Positions 7,691 to 17,369 of a DNA stretch of 64,000 bases are shown one piece after another. The position numbers and the translations under genes were made by a program. The stretch's first letter is position 1. Each line of letters begins with the position of its first letter. Source of the stretch: Chitinophaga eiseniae (GTDB lineage: Bacteria > Bacteroidota > Bacteroidia > Chitinophagales > Chitinophagaceae); contig NZ_FUWZ01000005.1 of NCBI RefSeq assembly GCF_900167135.1, positions 1 through 64,000 of the forward strand. The letters are read 5' to 3'. The notes under the pieces are model-generated. The model did no database searches. It saw only the letters and a list, made by a program, of their open reading frames with translations, and had not been told where the DNA came from.

Positions 7691-9364
7691 ATGACTAAAT
7701 CTTTACAAGTCGCATTCCGCGGTATTCTACTGGGAAGCATTACCTTGTTGGCCACAGACGCCTACGCTCAGCTTAAAGTAGGTAACCAGCCCACCAAGAT
7801 CAACAAATCTTCAGTACTGGAACTGGAATCCGACAGACAAGGTCTCCTGCTCCCACGCCTTACCTCCTTTACCGACATCGATGCCCTGACCCCTCCGGAC
7901 GGTATGATCGTTTATTACGCGCCCACAGACCCGGCCAAGGCTGCTGAAAAAGGACTCTACATCAGAAGGAACAACGCCTGGGAGAAAATGGCAAACGATA
8001 AAGACGCTACCGCCAACTGGAAACTCACCGGCAACGACGCCGTAGCCGGGGATTTCATCGGTACCAACGCGGGCAGTGTTCCACTGGTGTTGAAAGGCCA
8101 GGGCGTAGAAGGCCTGATCATCGACAACGGTTACGCCTTCCTGAAAAGACTGGACGTAGTGACTTCTGGTCTGGATGTATTACTGGTAGATCCTGCCACC
8201 GGCAAAGTGTCTTCCCGCAAAATCAGCGAGACAGCCTTCACCTCCGCCATCAACTCCATCAACGGTCTGACTGGCGCCAACCAGACCCTCACCACCGCAG
8301 GCGGAACCGACTATACCTTCACTTCCACCGGCAGCGATCATAAACTGACGATCGTAGAGCAGGACGGTACCAAAAACGTGGGTTTGCTGACGAAAGCCGA
8401 CTGGATACGCCTGAATAACGCAGCTAAAGCGATGGTGATCGGTACTTTAAATACTACTCCTACAGCCAATGGTCTGAGCATCGGTACAGATGCCTTAGGC
8501 AACCCGTCCCTGTCTCTCCACGCGGCAGATGAAAACAACCCGGGCGCACTCACTGCCGTGGCACAGAACATCGGCGGTAACAAAACCTTTAAAAACAATG
8601 TCATCGTAGACGGTAGCGGTACCATCAACAACGGCCTGACGGTTACCGGCACTACTACGCTGAACGACGACGCGATACTGAAAAAATCCCTTCAGGTAGG
8701 TACCACCTCCGAGCTGAAAGGCAAAGTAACCCTCGGCAGCGTAGCCGCTGGTACTGACGCTGATAAGGAAGTACTGATGTTAGGCGCCGGTGGCGAAGTG
8801 ATCAAAAAGACACTGCCTACTGCCGCCTTCAGAGATTTCAAAAACGGTAGCGATGGTCCGGACGTACACTACACCGAAGATGCAGCCACCAACTCCCTTA
8901 CCCTCCACGTTCCTTCTGCTTCCCTCGTGGCCGACAGAGGCCTGGTAACCAATCTCGGCCAGACTTTCAAAGGCGCTAAAAAATTCAACGACGATGTGGC
9001 GGTGCGCACTAAATTAGTTGTAGGTGACACCCTCGCTGCTGCTAACTCTACCCTCCAGGTAGCAGGCTCCCTGTCTCTCAATATCGTTAGCCAGAACGCG
9101 AGCTATACCATGACGGACAATGACAATACCATCCTCATGAACTGCGCCAGCGGTGATCTTACTGTAACGCTCCTCTCTGCCGCCGGCAGAAAAGGAAGAG
9201 TCATCACTGTCAAAAAAATTGGCGGTACGCTGGCTAAATCTTTACAAATCATCACAACAGGCGGTGAAAAGATCGAAGACGGTACAGACTACTTCATTTA
9301 TAACGACTGGACGTTCGTAACCCTGCAATCTGACGGAGCCAACTGGTTTATCATCAGACACTAA
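7691..9364 (+). CDS. Exported tail-fibre-like surface protein (first of three)
   Basis: This 557-residue protein begins with a signal peptide (GILLGSITLLATDAYAQ, cleavage near residue 27). The mature N-terminus, LKVGNQPTKINKSSVLELES followed by DRQGLLLPRLT, is shared in form with the next gene. The middle is low-complexity, glycine- and threonine-rich beta sequence with repeated short motifs (NGLTVTGTTTLNDD, VGTTSELKGKVTLGS). This recalls phage tail fibres and autotransporter-like stalks. The last 90 residues (ASYTMTDNDNTILMNC ... TLQSDGANWFIIRH) resemble a C-terminal tip domain common in Bacteroidota surface and tail-fibre-like proteins. No T9SS sorting domain is seen. Function is unknown; adhesion or an extracellular fibre is an inference. 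Confidence 0.8.
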   Translation: MTKSLQVAFRGILLGSITLLATDAYAQLKVGNQPTKINKSSVLELESDRQGLLLPRLTSFTDIDALTPPDGMIVYYAPTDPAKAAEKGLYIRRNNAWEKMANDKDATANWKLTGNDAVAGDFIGTNAGSVPLVLKGQGVEGLIIDNGYAFLKRLDVVTSGLDVLLVDPATGKVSSRKISETAFTSAINSINGLTGANQTLTTAGGTDYTFTSTGSDHKLTIVEQDGTKNVGLLTKADWIRLNNAAKAMVIGTLNTTPTANGLSIGTDALGNPSLSLHAADENNPGALTAVAQNIGGNKTFKNNVIVDGSGTINNGLTVTGTTTLNDDAILKKSLQVGTTSELKGKVTLGSVAAGTDADKEVLMLGAGGEVIKKTLPTAAFRDFKNGSDGPDVHYTEDAATNSLTLHVPSASLVADRGLVTNLGQTFKGAKKFNDDVAVRTKLVVGDTLAAANSTLQVAGSLSLNIVSQNASYTMTDNDNTILMNCASGDLTVTLLSAAGRKGRVITVKKIGGTLAKSLQIITTGGEKIEDGTDYFIYNDWTFVTLQSDGANWFIIRH

Positions 9365-9367
9365 GAA

Positions 9368-9415
9368 ATAACGGTCAGGGGTATACGTTAAAATGCGTAT
9401 AGTCCTGACCGTTAT
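9368..9415. terminator. Hairpin between the first two surface-protein genes
   Basis: Twelve-base perfect arms, ATAACGGTCAGG (9368-9379) and CCTGACCGTTAT (9404-9415), enclose a second inner stem TATACG/CGTATA. There is no T-run after it, so it may act as an mRNA-stabilising or partial-termination hairpin inside the cluster rather than a full terminator. Confidence 0.5.
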
Positions 9416-9461
9416 CTGCCTTTGCCGGCCCTGCCCATTTCCATGTAATTAATTTAGGAAG

Positions 9462-11435
9462 ATGACTGTTTTAAGATACTTACCCGTACTGGGACTGGGA
9501 CTCCTGTTTTCAGTCCGGACCTCCGCGCAACAAATGAAACTGGGGCTTCAGCCAACATTGCTCAAAAAAGAAGCATTGCTGGAACTGAACAGCGACAGCC
9601 AGGGGCTGCTGCTGAACAGGGTGCCTAAAAGTGCCATCAGCGCCGGCGGCCCGCTGTTCAACGCCACTGACGGTATGTTCGTATACGTAACAGACCCTGG
9701 AGAAAAATGCCTTTACATCAAAGCAAATGGTGCATGGAAAAAAGTAGCCGACTTCTCAGGCATCACCACGGATAACATTCCCGAAGGAACCACCAACCTG
9801 TATTTTACACAGGCAAGAGCCAGAGCGGCCTTCTCCGCCGGCAACGGCATCAATATAGGCGCCACCGGCGTTATCAGTAACACCGGCGTACTCACCTTCG
9901 CTGGCCGTACCCCCGATGCTGCCGGTAATATCGCACCAGCCGCAACGGACTATGCTTCCTTTTACCTGCCATGGGCCAGCAAGCTGACACTAACCGCCGG
10001 CACCGGCATGAAAACGACCACCACAGCTACCAAAGATCTCAATACCAATCCCGCTTTTACCATCGATGCGGATAACGGATCGGCTATCTGGAACGCCAAC
10101 AAACTGGCGTCTGTGCCGGTGTCCACAACCGCACCGGCCACCAACCAGGTGCTGACTTTCAACGGTACGCAATGGGAACCCAAAGCGCCCACGGGCGCCA
10201 CCGGCAACTTCATCAATAACGGTACTTCCCTGCAAGCCGGCGCCAGCTTTAACATTAGCGGAACCGGTGATATCGGAAGCAACCTGCAGGTAGCCGGTAA
10301 TTCACTGATGATGGGTAAACTAACTTTAAACAGCCTCGCATTGGCTACCCCGGGCGCTTCAAACGGTAAAGTACTGTCCCTGAACGCCACCGGCGACGTG
10401 ATCGTTACCCAAACACTGCCCGGCACCCGAAAAATAAAACTGGTGGCAGGCAGCGGCGTCATTAACTTCGGCGCCGCCGGAGAGCAGGACCTCTCCGCCG
10501 ACAGAACATGGCAGATCAGTGTCGACAGCGCCAAAAATATCTGGAATGCCAATAAAATCCAGAACAATGCTGTCGCTACCACCGCGCCCGCCGACGGTGA
10601 TGTGCTGAAATGGAACGCCGCCACACAAATGTATATCCCCGCTGAAGATATTACCGGCGGCGCCTCCTATGGTACGCTGAGTTCGCGCGATATCCGTAAC
10701 GCTGACGCGCCGGATGAACGTTACCGTATGAAAATCTGGCAAGGCCCGTCTCCCTCGGCCACCGGTGCCGGAACTGTGCAGAATGGCCCCCTTGGTACCA
10801 GCGCTTACGCCTGGAGCGTGTTAGCCTTCAGGTCCGGAGACTATACAACTCATCTGTATTTTGATAAAAATACACTGGCGATACGCGAATGGGAGGGAAG
10901 CCAAAAACCTTTGACCCCCAATGCCGGTCCGCCCCTTAACCCATGGTACAAGGTGGTGACAACCTACGGTGATAACTCTTTTACCGCCGGCGGTCTGCTG
11001 TTCGGTTACAAAACCAGCGACGCTTCCACCGAAACGGCACAGGATGCGGGTAATCTCTATTGGGATAACAGCAGTAAAGAACTGGGGCTTGGAACCAATA
11101 ACCCTCAGGCGACGCTGGATGTAAACGGAGATTTTAAAATGGGCGCCAACGGAACGGTGTTCAATGGAATGTTCAAATTTCAGATGAATCTCAATATCGG
11201 CTCCTTTGCCAGGCAAACTCAAACTTATGCCGACTTTACAGTGCCTTCAGGTACGCCATCCCTTGTTACCAATGCAACCGTTATTCTCAACCCCGTTGAT
11301 GAGATGACCGGATCCGTATCCGTGAGTTGGGTAAAAGTTATCAGCAGCACCAGGATCAGAGTGGGCTTTATCAATATAGGGAACAGCAACGCGAGTCTTA
11401 GCTCAACCAGGTTTAATGTTACCATCATTCAATAA
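9462..11435 (+). CDS. Exported tail-fibre-like surface protein (second of three)
   Basis: The 657-residue product has a signal peptide (LPVLGLGLLFSVRTSAQ) and a mature start, MKLGLQPTLLKKEALLELNS then DSQGLLLNRVP. This is recognisably paralogous to the start of the preceding gene. A long Ala/Gly/Thr-rich beta region follows, with repeated SxxxIWNANK(L/I) motifs at about 205 and 365 and a 'tfn..nLYFTQARA' segment typical of tail-fibre modules. The C-terminal third carries GLGTNNPQATLDVNGDFKMGANG, a short motif widespread in Bacteroidota surface proteins. It lies 97 nt after the first gene and 9 nt before the third, so the three are probably one operon. Function is unknown. Confidence 0.8.
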   Translation: MTVLRYLPVLGLGLLFSVRTSAQQMKLGLQPTLLKKEALLELNSDSQGLLLNRVPKSAISAGGPLFNATDGMFVYVTDPGEKCLYIKANGAWKKVADFSGITTDNIPEGTTNLYFTQARARAAFSAGNGINIGATGVISNTGVLTFAGRTPDAAGNIAPAATDYASFYLPWASKLTLTAGTGMKTTTTATKDLNTNPAFTIDADNGSAIWNANKLASVPVSTTAPATNQVLTFNGTQWEPKAPTGATGNFINNGTSLQAGASFNISGTGDIGSNLQVAGNSLMMGKLTLNSLALATPGASNGKVLSLNATGDVIVTQTLPGTRKIKLVAGSGVINFGAAGEQDLSADRTWQISVDSAKNIWNANKIQNNAVATTAPADGDVLKWNAATQMYIPAEDITGGASYGTLSSRDIRNADAPDERYRMKIWQGPSPSATGAGTVQNGPLGTSAYAWSVLAFRSGDYTTHLYFDKNTLAIREWEGSQKPLTPNAGPPLNPWYKVVTTYGDNSFTAGGLLFGYKTSDASTETAQDAGNLYWDNSSKELGLGTNNPQATLDVNGDFKMGANGTVFNGMFKFQMNLNIGSFARQTQTYADFTVPSGTPSLVTNATVILNPVDEMTGSVSVSWVKVISSTRIRVGFINIGNSNASLSSTRFNVTIIQ

Positions 11436-11444
11436 AATTCCATT

Positions 11445-13028
11445 TTGAAAAAACAGTTACTGGCGATCGTTATTATTTTGTTGGGGTTCATCATCCCGGC
11501 AACTGCGCAACAGGGCATCTACATCCCTGATGGCGCATCCGTATGGCTGTCCGGTAACTCAGGCGTTTTTTCTGATCTCACCAACAATGGTATCCTCGGT
11601 TCCAACCCAACGGCTACCCTCTATTTTCTCAGTAAAAAATGGACTAACGGCAACGCTGCTACGTTGCCCGACGAAAGCGCTGACGGCCGTTCCGGTACGG
11701 GTGGCAAATTCCTCTTCATGGGGCAGAACCCGCTGTACGGTAACGTCGGCCGGCAGGTCATATTCGGCAACTACAGCCTGGCCACCCGGCAGGGCAGCAG
11801 TTTCCCCAACCTCGAAATCAATAACAGCGCAGGGCTGCTCCTGGATGATCTCAGCGATCTCAAAATCAGGAACAACCTGCATTTCGCTGACGGACATATA
11901 TTTCTCAACGGCTGGAACCTCCTCGTAGGAGAAAACAGTCCCGGCACCATTACCGGCTACAGCGACCAGAGCTTTGTCGTAAATGGTACCGCTGCCGCTG
12001 GTGGCGCACTCTACCGCAGTGGCATCAGCGATGCCGCCAATAAAGTCGTGTTTCCGGTAGGAACAACCATCAGCAGCTATTCCCCCGCGGCGCTCCTGCT
12101 GGACGGCGCCACGGATATGTTCAGCGTCCGCGCATATGACAGCGTATACAGCCTCGCGATCAGTGGACGCGCCTACCCCGACAGCTTCGTAAATAAGACC
12201 TGGCAGGTCACCCGTGCCGCTTCCGGCGGAACGGCAACGGTCATCCTGCAACATATGGATGCCGACGAACAGCCTGCCTACACCGCTGCCCGCGATAGCA
12301 GCTATATCACCCGTTTCACCGGCGGCGTATGGGACCAGGTGCCTTACCTGGCCACCCTGCCCAAACCCGGTACTCTTACGACCAACGGCCTCGCTACGCC
12401 GGCTACCATGCATATGCGCGCTTTTACCAGCCTCGGAGCCAACGAATATTTCGCCAAAACAACCCTCATCAGCAAAGCGAAACCCGCTGTTTTCCTCAGC
12501 TTTGAAGCCTATCGGATCGCACCGCTCATGGTGCAGCTCGACTGGACCACCAGCCGCGAAGTCAACAACCTGCTGTTTGAAGTGGAACGGCGGTATGAAC
12601 GGGAAGAGGTGTTTTCCCGTATAGCCATCGTGCCTACGAAAGCCATCAATGGCAACAGTAACGTACCACTGAGCTATACCATGCAAGATCTTAACGATTA
12701 CGACGGCTGGACCTACTACCGCATCAAAGCCGTGTCCCGCAATGGCAAGGAAGTATATTCGGAAATCCGCGCTGTACCCCCGTTTGTACAGATCGATGTA
12801 TTCCCTAACCCGAACAACGGTAAATTCAAAGTACGTATCCGTGGTATAAGAGGGGCATTGATAATGCAGCTCCGCGATACCTGGAGCCAGGTGATGCGTG
12901 AGTACGACGTGCGCCAGGATAATGACCTGAGCGTAAGCGACCTGCCCGCCGGTACTTACTTCATGGTGCTCTATCATAAAGACACGCAGAAAGTAGCCTA
13001 CACCTGCAAAGTAGTGGTGGTGCCATAA
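11445..13028 (+). CDS. T9SS-exported surface protein with type A sorting domain
   Basis: The start is a TTG at 11445, nine bases after the previous stop. The 527-residue protein has a signal peptide (LLAIVIILLGFIIPATAQ) and a large uncharacterised beta-rich body. There is a fibronectin-like segment at about 350-435 (VFLSFEAYRIAPLMVQLDWT ... DYDGWTYYRIKAVSRNGKE). The last 80 residues are a clear T9SS sorting domain: VQIDVFPNPNNGKFKVRI, then LSVSDLPAGTYFMVLYHKD and KVVVVP at the end. It should therefore cross the outer membrane by the type IX system and be surface attached or released. Its tight coupling to the two fibre-like genes suggests a joint extracellular role, which cannot be named. Confidence 0.85.
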   Translation: MKKQLLAIVIILLGFIIPATAQQGIYIPDGASVWLSGNSGVFSDLTNNGILGSNPTATLYFLSKKWTNGNAATLPDESADGRSGTGGKFLFMGQNPLYGNVGRQVIFGNYSLATRQGSSFPNLEINNSAGLLLDDLSDLKIRNNLHFADGHIFLNGWNLLVGENSPGTITGYSDQSFVVNGTAAAGGALYRSGISDAANKVVFPVGTTISSYSPAALLLDGATDMFSVRAYDSVYSLAISGRAYPDSFVNKTWQVTRAASGGTATVILQHMDADEQPAYTAARDSSYITRFTGGVWDQVPYLATLPKPGTLTTNGLATPATMHMRAFTSLGANEYFAKTTLISKAKPAVFLSFEAYRIAPLMVQLDWTTSREVNNLLFEVERRYEREEVFSRIAIVPTKAINGNSNVPLSYTMQDLNDYDGWTYYRIKAVSRNGKEVYSEIRAVPPFVQIDVFPNPNNGKFKVRIRGIRGALIMQLRDTWSQVMREYDVRQDNDLSVSDLPAGTYFMVLYHKDTQKVAYTCKVVVVP

Positions 13029-13102
13029 GGTTTGTTTTGCTTTTTTCGCATAATTCCCTCAATTTTGTGAGGTTATCTCATCAGGCGGTTAAATAAGCGA
13101 AA

Positions 13103-13792
13103 TTGAAAAAAATCATTATCACGATAGATGGCTACTCTTCCTGTGGCAAAAGTACGTTGGCAAAACAACTGGCTAAGAAGCTGGATTATGTCTATATAGA
13201 CAGTGGCGCCATGTATCGTGCAATTACGCTTTATTTCCTGCAAAACCGCGTGGACTGGACCTCCCAGCCGGCTGTGGTGACAGCACTGGCAGATATTCAC
13301 CTCGAGTTTGAATACAACCCGAAGTCCGGCGCCAGCGAAATGCACCTCAACGGAGAAAATGTGGAACACATGATCCGTGAAATGCTCGTGGCGGAAAAAG
13401 TCAGCGAAGTAGCCGCCGTGAGAGAAGTACGCGAATTCGCCGTTGCCCAGCAGAAAAAGATGGGCGCCCGCAAAGGCATCGTCATGGATGGCCGCGATAT
13501 CGGTACGGTCGTTTTCCCCCATGCCGAACTCAAAATCTTCATGACCGCTGATATCGCCATCCGGGTGGAACGCCGCTTCAGAGAACTCTACGAAAAAAAT
13601 AAAAACATCAGCATTGAAGAGGTAAAAGAAAACCTCGAACTGAGAGACTATATTGATGCTAACCGGGAAATAAGCCCCCTTCGTAAAGCCGAAGATGCTA
13701 TTATACTGGATAACAGCCAGTTAAGCCGGGAAGATCAGATGGATCTCGTGATGCAATGGGTGGAAGATGCCACGTTGGCCCACACTTCGTGA
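13103..13792 (+). CDS. cmk: Cytidylate kinase
   Basis: Cmk phosphorylates CMP and dCMP with ATP in pyrimidine nucleotide recycling. The start is TTG at 13103, directly followed by KKIIITIDGYSSCGKSTLAKQL, which is the P-loop (GYSSCGKST, residues about 9-17) expected at the extreme N-terminus. No ATG gives this start. DSGAMYRA (about 33), GIVMDGRDIGTVVFP (about 127-141) and REISPLRKAEDA (about 191-202) complete the family signature. Length (229) is normal. In many bacteria cmk, ispH and rpsA cluster; all three occur here within 9 kb but are separated by other genes. Confidence 0.95.
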   Translation: MKKIIITIDGYSSCGKSTLAKQLAKKLDYVYIDSGAMYRAITLYFLQNRVDWTSQPAVVTALADIHLEFEYNPKSGASEMHLNGENVEHMIREMLVAEKVSEVAAVREVREFAVAQQKKMGARKGIVMDGRDIGTVVFPHAELKIFMTADIAIRVERRFRELYEKNKNISIEEVKENLELRDYIDANREISPLRKAEDAIILDNSQLSREDQMDLVMQWVEDATLAHTS

Positions 13793-14427
13793 AATAATAT
13801 TTTCTTTTATTAAAAGTCTTTTATACATTTGCCTTGTCCCTGCCTAACCACCAGCGGATCATCCCAATAATTTTCCACATCCTGAAGAATTTCCTGCTAC
13901 TTGTTCGTATGTGAAACAATGTCAACAACTGACGGGGTTTTCCATGCTTTAACCTTATCTGACCTGAAATATTGCCAAGGTTACCGAAGTGGGCAATGTT
14001 TTTGCGCGACCGGCTGATGCCTGCCCGCATAAACATGCAATAAGACAACCATTGAAATTGTGAGCGCAGAAGCGTATAAGATATTGCTGTCTATATGAAA
14101 GTCTTATTTGTAACTATATCCACAAAACCTTTGCTATTAACCGATTATTGAACTTGACTATAAATAAATTCCGCCCGGCCGCCTCATGGCGCTTTGTCTG
14201 GCATAAAGAGAAATGTGGGATGGCATGGCTTGCCATAGCTGTTCCATATTTTCAGTAGGTGTATTCGGTTAATAGGAAGAAGGGGCGAATTCTTTCGCCC
14301 TTTCGCTTTTTTATCCCCCTTAAAGCTCACTTTGTAGAATTTATCCCCGAAAACAGCCCCTAATTTTGTAATTCATCATCCGTAATTCGTAATTCTTCTT
14401 AAATTGTGTGGTCACACTGTTCAGCCA
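13793..14427. other. Long intergenic stretch between cmk and the TPR kinase; possible small gene or RNA
   Basis: No recognised gene lies in these 635 nt. On the minus strand, 13821-14048 is open for 75 codons (Arg/Lys-rich, ending KFFRMWKIIGMIRWWLGRDK...). It could be a small basic protein, but I do not recognise it and it has no visible ribosome site. On the plus strand a -7-like TACATTTG lies at 13824-13831 without a matching TTG. A possible terminator (AAGGGGCGAA / TTCGCCCTT with a bulged G, about 14279-14312) is followed by T-rich sequence. An unidentified plus-strand RNA of about 470 nt would fit between them. TAATTTTG at 14361-14368 is a plausible -7 element for the kinase gene. Confidence 0.3.
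14279..14312 (+). terminator. Hairpin with T-rich tail before the TPR kinase gene
   Basis: AAGGGGCGAA pairs with TTCGCCCTT (one bulged G), followed by TCGCTTTTTTA. It is 490 nt from cmk, too far to be its obvious terminator. Confidence 0.5.
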
Positions 14428-16377
14428 ATGTCTATTAAAAGTCTGTGTCTTTTGGGCTTGCTCCTGTTAGGGGCCTGTTGGGCCGCTGATGCGCAGGATT
14501 CTCTGCGGGTGTATCACACCCTCGATTCTATCCGGACATTACCCAATGATACCGCCAAGGTATCCTTGCTGATCAGGGCAGGTAAACAATACAGCCGCTA
14601 TTTCGATAACCACCGGTTGGAGAACCTCTTCTGGCAGGAAGCCCTCCCGCTGGCCCATAAACTGCGCTCCGCCCAGGGCCTCGCCCTCGTATACAATGAA
14701 CTGGGCACCTCCAAAAGGAACAAATCCCAGTATCTGGTGGCGGAAGATTATCATGAAAAGGCCATCAAATACGCGGAAGAAGCCAATGATACCCTGCTGA
14801 TGTGCCTGTCGTTCAATAACACCGGGGTAGACTGCCGCCGGCAGGACAAACTGCAGCAGGCGTTCGACTATCACCTCCACGCCCTGCAGCTGGCGGAAAA
14901 AATCAACGACATCCGCAACATCTGCGTAGCCACCAACAGCATCGGTAACATCCAGCTGACGGCAGAAAACTATGAAGACGCCATCCGCCATTTCGACCGT
15001 GCGCTGAAACTGGAAGAACAAAGCCATAACGACCTTGGGGTAGCCATCAACCTCGGCAACCTTGGATATGCCTATCAGGGCCAGAACAAACTGGACCTCG
15101 CCATTCAATACTATCACCGCTCCCTGGTGGTGAACCAGAAAATAGGCAGCCCTACGGGAATGGCTATATGCTATAATGCCCTCGGCGCCGCCTACAAAGA
15201 AAAAAAAGACTATGCCACCGCCATGGAATATCTCCGGAAGGCACTCGTGGTAAATGATAAGGTAGATGACAAAGTCCATGTGGCAGAGAGCTACCTCAAC
15301 ATCGGCAAACTCCTCAGCGCGCAGAACAAACACGAAGAGGCCCGTAAACATATGCAGCAGTCCATAGAACTGAGCATGTTCTGGAACTTTAAGTCCATGC
15401 TCATGGAAGCCTATAAGGCGCTCGCGGCTGATTATAAGGCCAGCGGCGATTTCCGCCGCTCGCTGGAGGCGGCCGACAAATCCCTGTTGTACAAAGACAG
15501 TATCCTCAACGAAAAATCTGCCATGGCCCTCCAACAAATGCAGACCATCTATGAGGTGGACCGGAAAGATAACCAGATCAAAACACTGGAGCATGATAAG
15601 GTGATCGGTGAACTGAGAAGAAAACGTAACGTGATGTTCATCTTTGCCCTGGCCGGATTCCTGCTAATGGCGATGATCGGCGGCTTTTTCTATATCCGTC
15701 ACCGTAACCTGGAAGCCAATAAACAAACCCTCCAGCTGGAACTGAAATCGCTGCGCTCCCAGATGAACCCGCATTTCATCTTCAATTCCCTGAGCTCCAT
15801 ACATCGTTATATCTGGAGCAATAACCAGGAAGAAGCTTCCGATTACCTGACCAAGTTCTCCCGTCTGATGCGCCTTATCCTTGATAATACGCAGCACACT
15901 TTCGTGACGCTTAACAAAGAGCTGGAATCTCTCCGCCTTTACCTCGACCTGGAATCCCTCCGCTGCAACGGTATCTTCGAATATAATATCCGCGTGGGAG
16001 CAGATATCAATGACGAGGAAGTGCTGATACCTCCCATGATCCTGCAGCCCTATGTGGAAAACGCCATCTGGCACGGCCTGGTGCACAAACACAATGAAAA
16101 AGGCCTGCTCGAAATAGACATCTTACTGAAAGACAGAAGCCTGGTGTGTACCATTACCGACAATGGTATCGGCCGGCAGAAAGCCATGGAGATCAAGGAA
16201 AAGAAAGGAAAGGGACATAATTCCGTCGGTATGAAAGTGACCGAAGGCAGGATCGATCTGATCCGCAAAATCAATAACAAAGAAGCCAAAGTAACCGTCA
16301 CCGACCTGGCAGATACTGCCGGACAACCGGCCGGCACCATGGTGACTATTATTTTACCAGCCGAATTCATATTTTAG
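14428..16377 (+). CDS. TPR-repeat sensor histidine kinase (LytS/YehU type)
   Basis: The start is the ATG at 14428 (MSIKSLCLLGLLLLGACWA). The hydrophobic leader contains LGAC, so either ordinary signal cleavage after ADAQ or lipoprotein processing is possible. Residues about 40-375 are tetratricopeptide repeats (QGLALVYNELGTSKRNKSQY, SFNNTGVDCRRQDK, SIGNIQLTAENYEDA and so on), forming a periplasmic sensor. One membrane helix follows (VMFIFALAGFLLMAMIGGFF, about 403-422). The cytoplasmic His_kinase core has MNPHFIFNSL (phospho-His about 449), PYVENAIWHGL (N box) and DNGIGR (G box). The next gene, 49 nt downstream, encodes its LytTR response regulator. The signal sensed is unknown. Confidence 0.92.
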   Translation: MSIKSLCLLGLLLLGACWAADAQDSLRVYHTLDSIRTLPNDTAKVSLLIRAGKQYSRYFDNHRLENLFWQEALPLAHKLRSAQGLALVYNELGTSKRNKSQYLVAEDYHEKAIKYAEEANDTLLMCLSFNNTGVDCRRQDKLQQAFDYHLHALQLAEKINDIRNICVATNSIGNIQLTAENYEDAIRHFDRALKLEEQSHNDLGVAINLGNLGYAYQGQNKLDLAIQYYHRSLVVNQKIGSPTGMAICYNALGAAYKEKKDYATAMEYLRKALVVNDKVDDKVHVAESYLNIGKLLSAQNKHEEARKHMQQSIELSMFWNFKSMLMEAYKALAADYKASGDFRRSLEAADKSLLYKDSILNEKSAMALQQMQTIYEVDRKDNQIKTLEHDKVIGELRRKRNVMFIFALAGFLLMAMIGGFFYIRHRNLEANKQTLQLELKSLRSQMNPHFIFNSLSSIHRYIWSNNQEEASDYLTKFSRLMRLILDNTQHTFVTLNKELESLRLYLDLESLRCNGIFEYNIRVGADINDEEVLIPPMILQPYVENAIWHGLVHKHNEKGLLEIDILLKDRSLVCTITDNGIGRQKAMEIKEKKGKGHNSVGMKVTEGRIDLIRKINNKEAKVTVTDLADTAGQPAGTMVTIILPAEFIF

Positions 16378-16426
16378 CGTAACAAAAAAACGGACGGCGT
16401 TGCCGTACCACTAAACCTACCATAGC

Positions 16427-17194
16427 ATGAGCGACATAAAAGCTATCATCGTAGATGATGAGCAACATTGTATCGATGCCTTGCAAACCATGTTAGTCAG
16501 GAAATGCCCGGGAGTAGAGGTAGTAGGATCAGCCAAAGGAGTCAAAGAAGCAAAGGAACTGGTGGATGAACTTCACCCCGATCTGGTTTTCCTGGATGTT
16601 GAAATGCCTCACCAGAACGGGTTTGAGTTACTGAAACAGTTCGAGAAGATCGGGTTTGACGTTATCTTTACCACTGCCTATGAACAATACGCCCTCAGGG
16701 CCATCAAATTCAATGCGCTGGATTATCTTCTCAAACCCTTCAGTGTAAAGGAGTTGCAGGATGCTCTGGACAAATGCCGGGAGAAAAAACAACAGCGGCA
16801 GCGGGATACCAACAGCCTGTCTCCTATGGATGTATTTCTGCAAAACATGAAAACACTGCAGCAATCACATAAAAAAATAGCCCTGCCTACCATCAACGGA
16901 CTCGTATTTATGCCCGTACAGAATATTGTACGCTGTGAATCCACCGGCAACTACACCCGCATCTTTTTTACAGACAAAAAGAACCTGATGGTGTCCCGGC
17001 CGCTGAAGGAATTTGAAGAACTACTGGCAGACGTGGATTTCTTTCGGGTACATAATTCTCACCTGATCAACCTGCAGCAGATGCAATCCTATATCCAGGG
17101 AGAAGGCGGCTTTGCGCTGATGAGCGATGGCGCACAGGTGGAAGTGTCCAGACGACGGAAGGCCGATTTCCTGAAACGGGCCATGCAGTTCTGA
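16427..17194 (+). CDS. LytTR-family response regulator
   Basis: The 255-residue protein is a receiver domain plus a LytTR DNA-binding domain. The receiver has the acidic pair in IIVDDEQH (about 8-11), the phospho-Asp in LVFLDVEMP (about 56), the switch Thr in IFTTAYEQYA and the Lys in LLKPF (about 105). A linker (EKKQQRQRDTNSLSP) leads to the LytTR domain at about 148-252: VRCESTGNYTRIFF, FFRVHNSHLINLQQM, VEVSRRRKADF. It should act on targets of the upstream TPR kinase, probably including its own operon, by pairs of short direct repeats in DNA; the sites are not identified. Confidence 0.93.
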   Translation: MSDIKAIIVDDEQHCIDALQTMLVRKCPGVEVVGSAKGVKEAKELVDELHPDLVFLDVEMPHQNGFELLKQFEKIGFDVIFTTAYEQYALRAIKFNALDYLLKPFSVKELQDALDKCREKKQQRQRDTNSLSPMDVFLQNMKTLQQSHKKIALPTINGLVFMPVQNIVRCESTGNYTRIFFTDKKNLMVSRPLKEFEELLADVDFFRVHNSHLINLQQMQSYIQGEGGFALMSDGAQVEVSRRRKADFLKRAMQF

Positions 17195-17333
17195 CCGGCA
17201 AAAGGTGTATGCCCGGTAAGGATGCGGCTTCTATGGAAAACGATTGCTTTTCATAACCGGCAAAAAACGCTTTCCGATTTTAGGCTTTTTTATGCCACTT
17301 ATAGTCAATAAACTACCAGATAATAAATGGCTG

Positions 17334-17364
17334 TTGTATGCCTTTTCAGGAAGATTTATTTTTG
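17334..17364 (+). promoter_or_regulatory. Promoter for a candidate small RNA
   Basis: TTG (17334-17336), a 20-nt spacer and TATTTTTG (17357-17364) match the Bacteroidota promoter form. No open frame follows; an intrinsic terminator lies about 75 nt downstream. Confidence 0.5.
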
Positions 17365-17369
17365 AGTTA

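Noticed and set aside
11559..12977. 472-codon open frame antisense to the T9SS protein
   Set aside because: The plus-strand product has a signal peptide and a T9SS domain; the antisense frame has no recognisable features.
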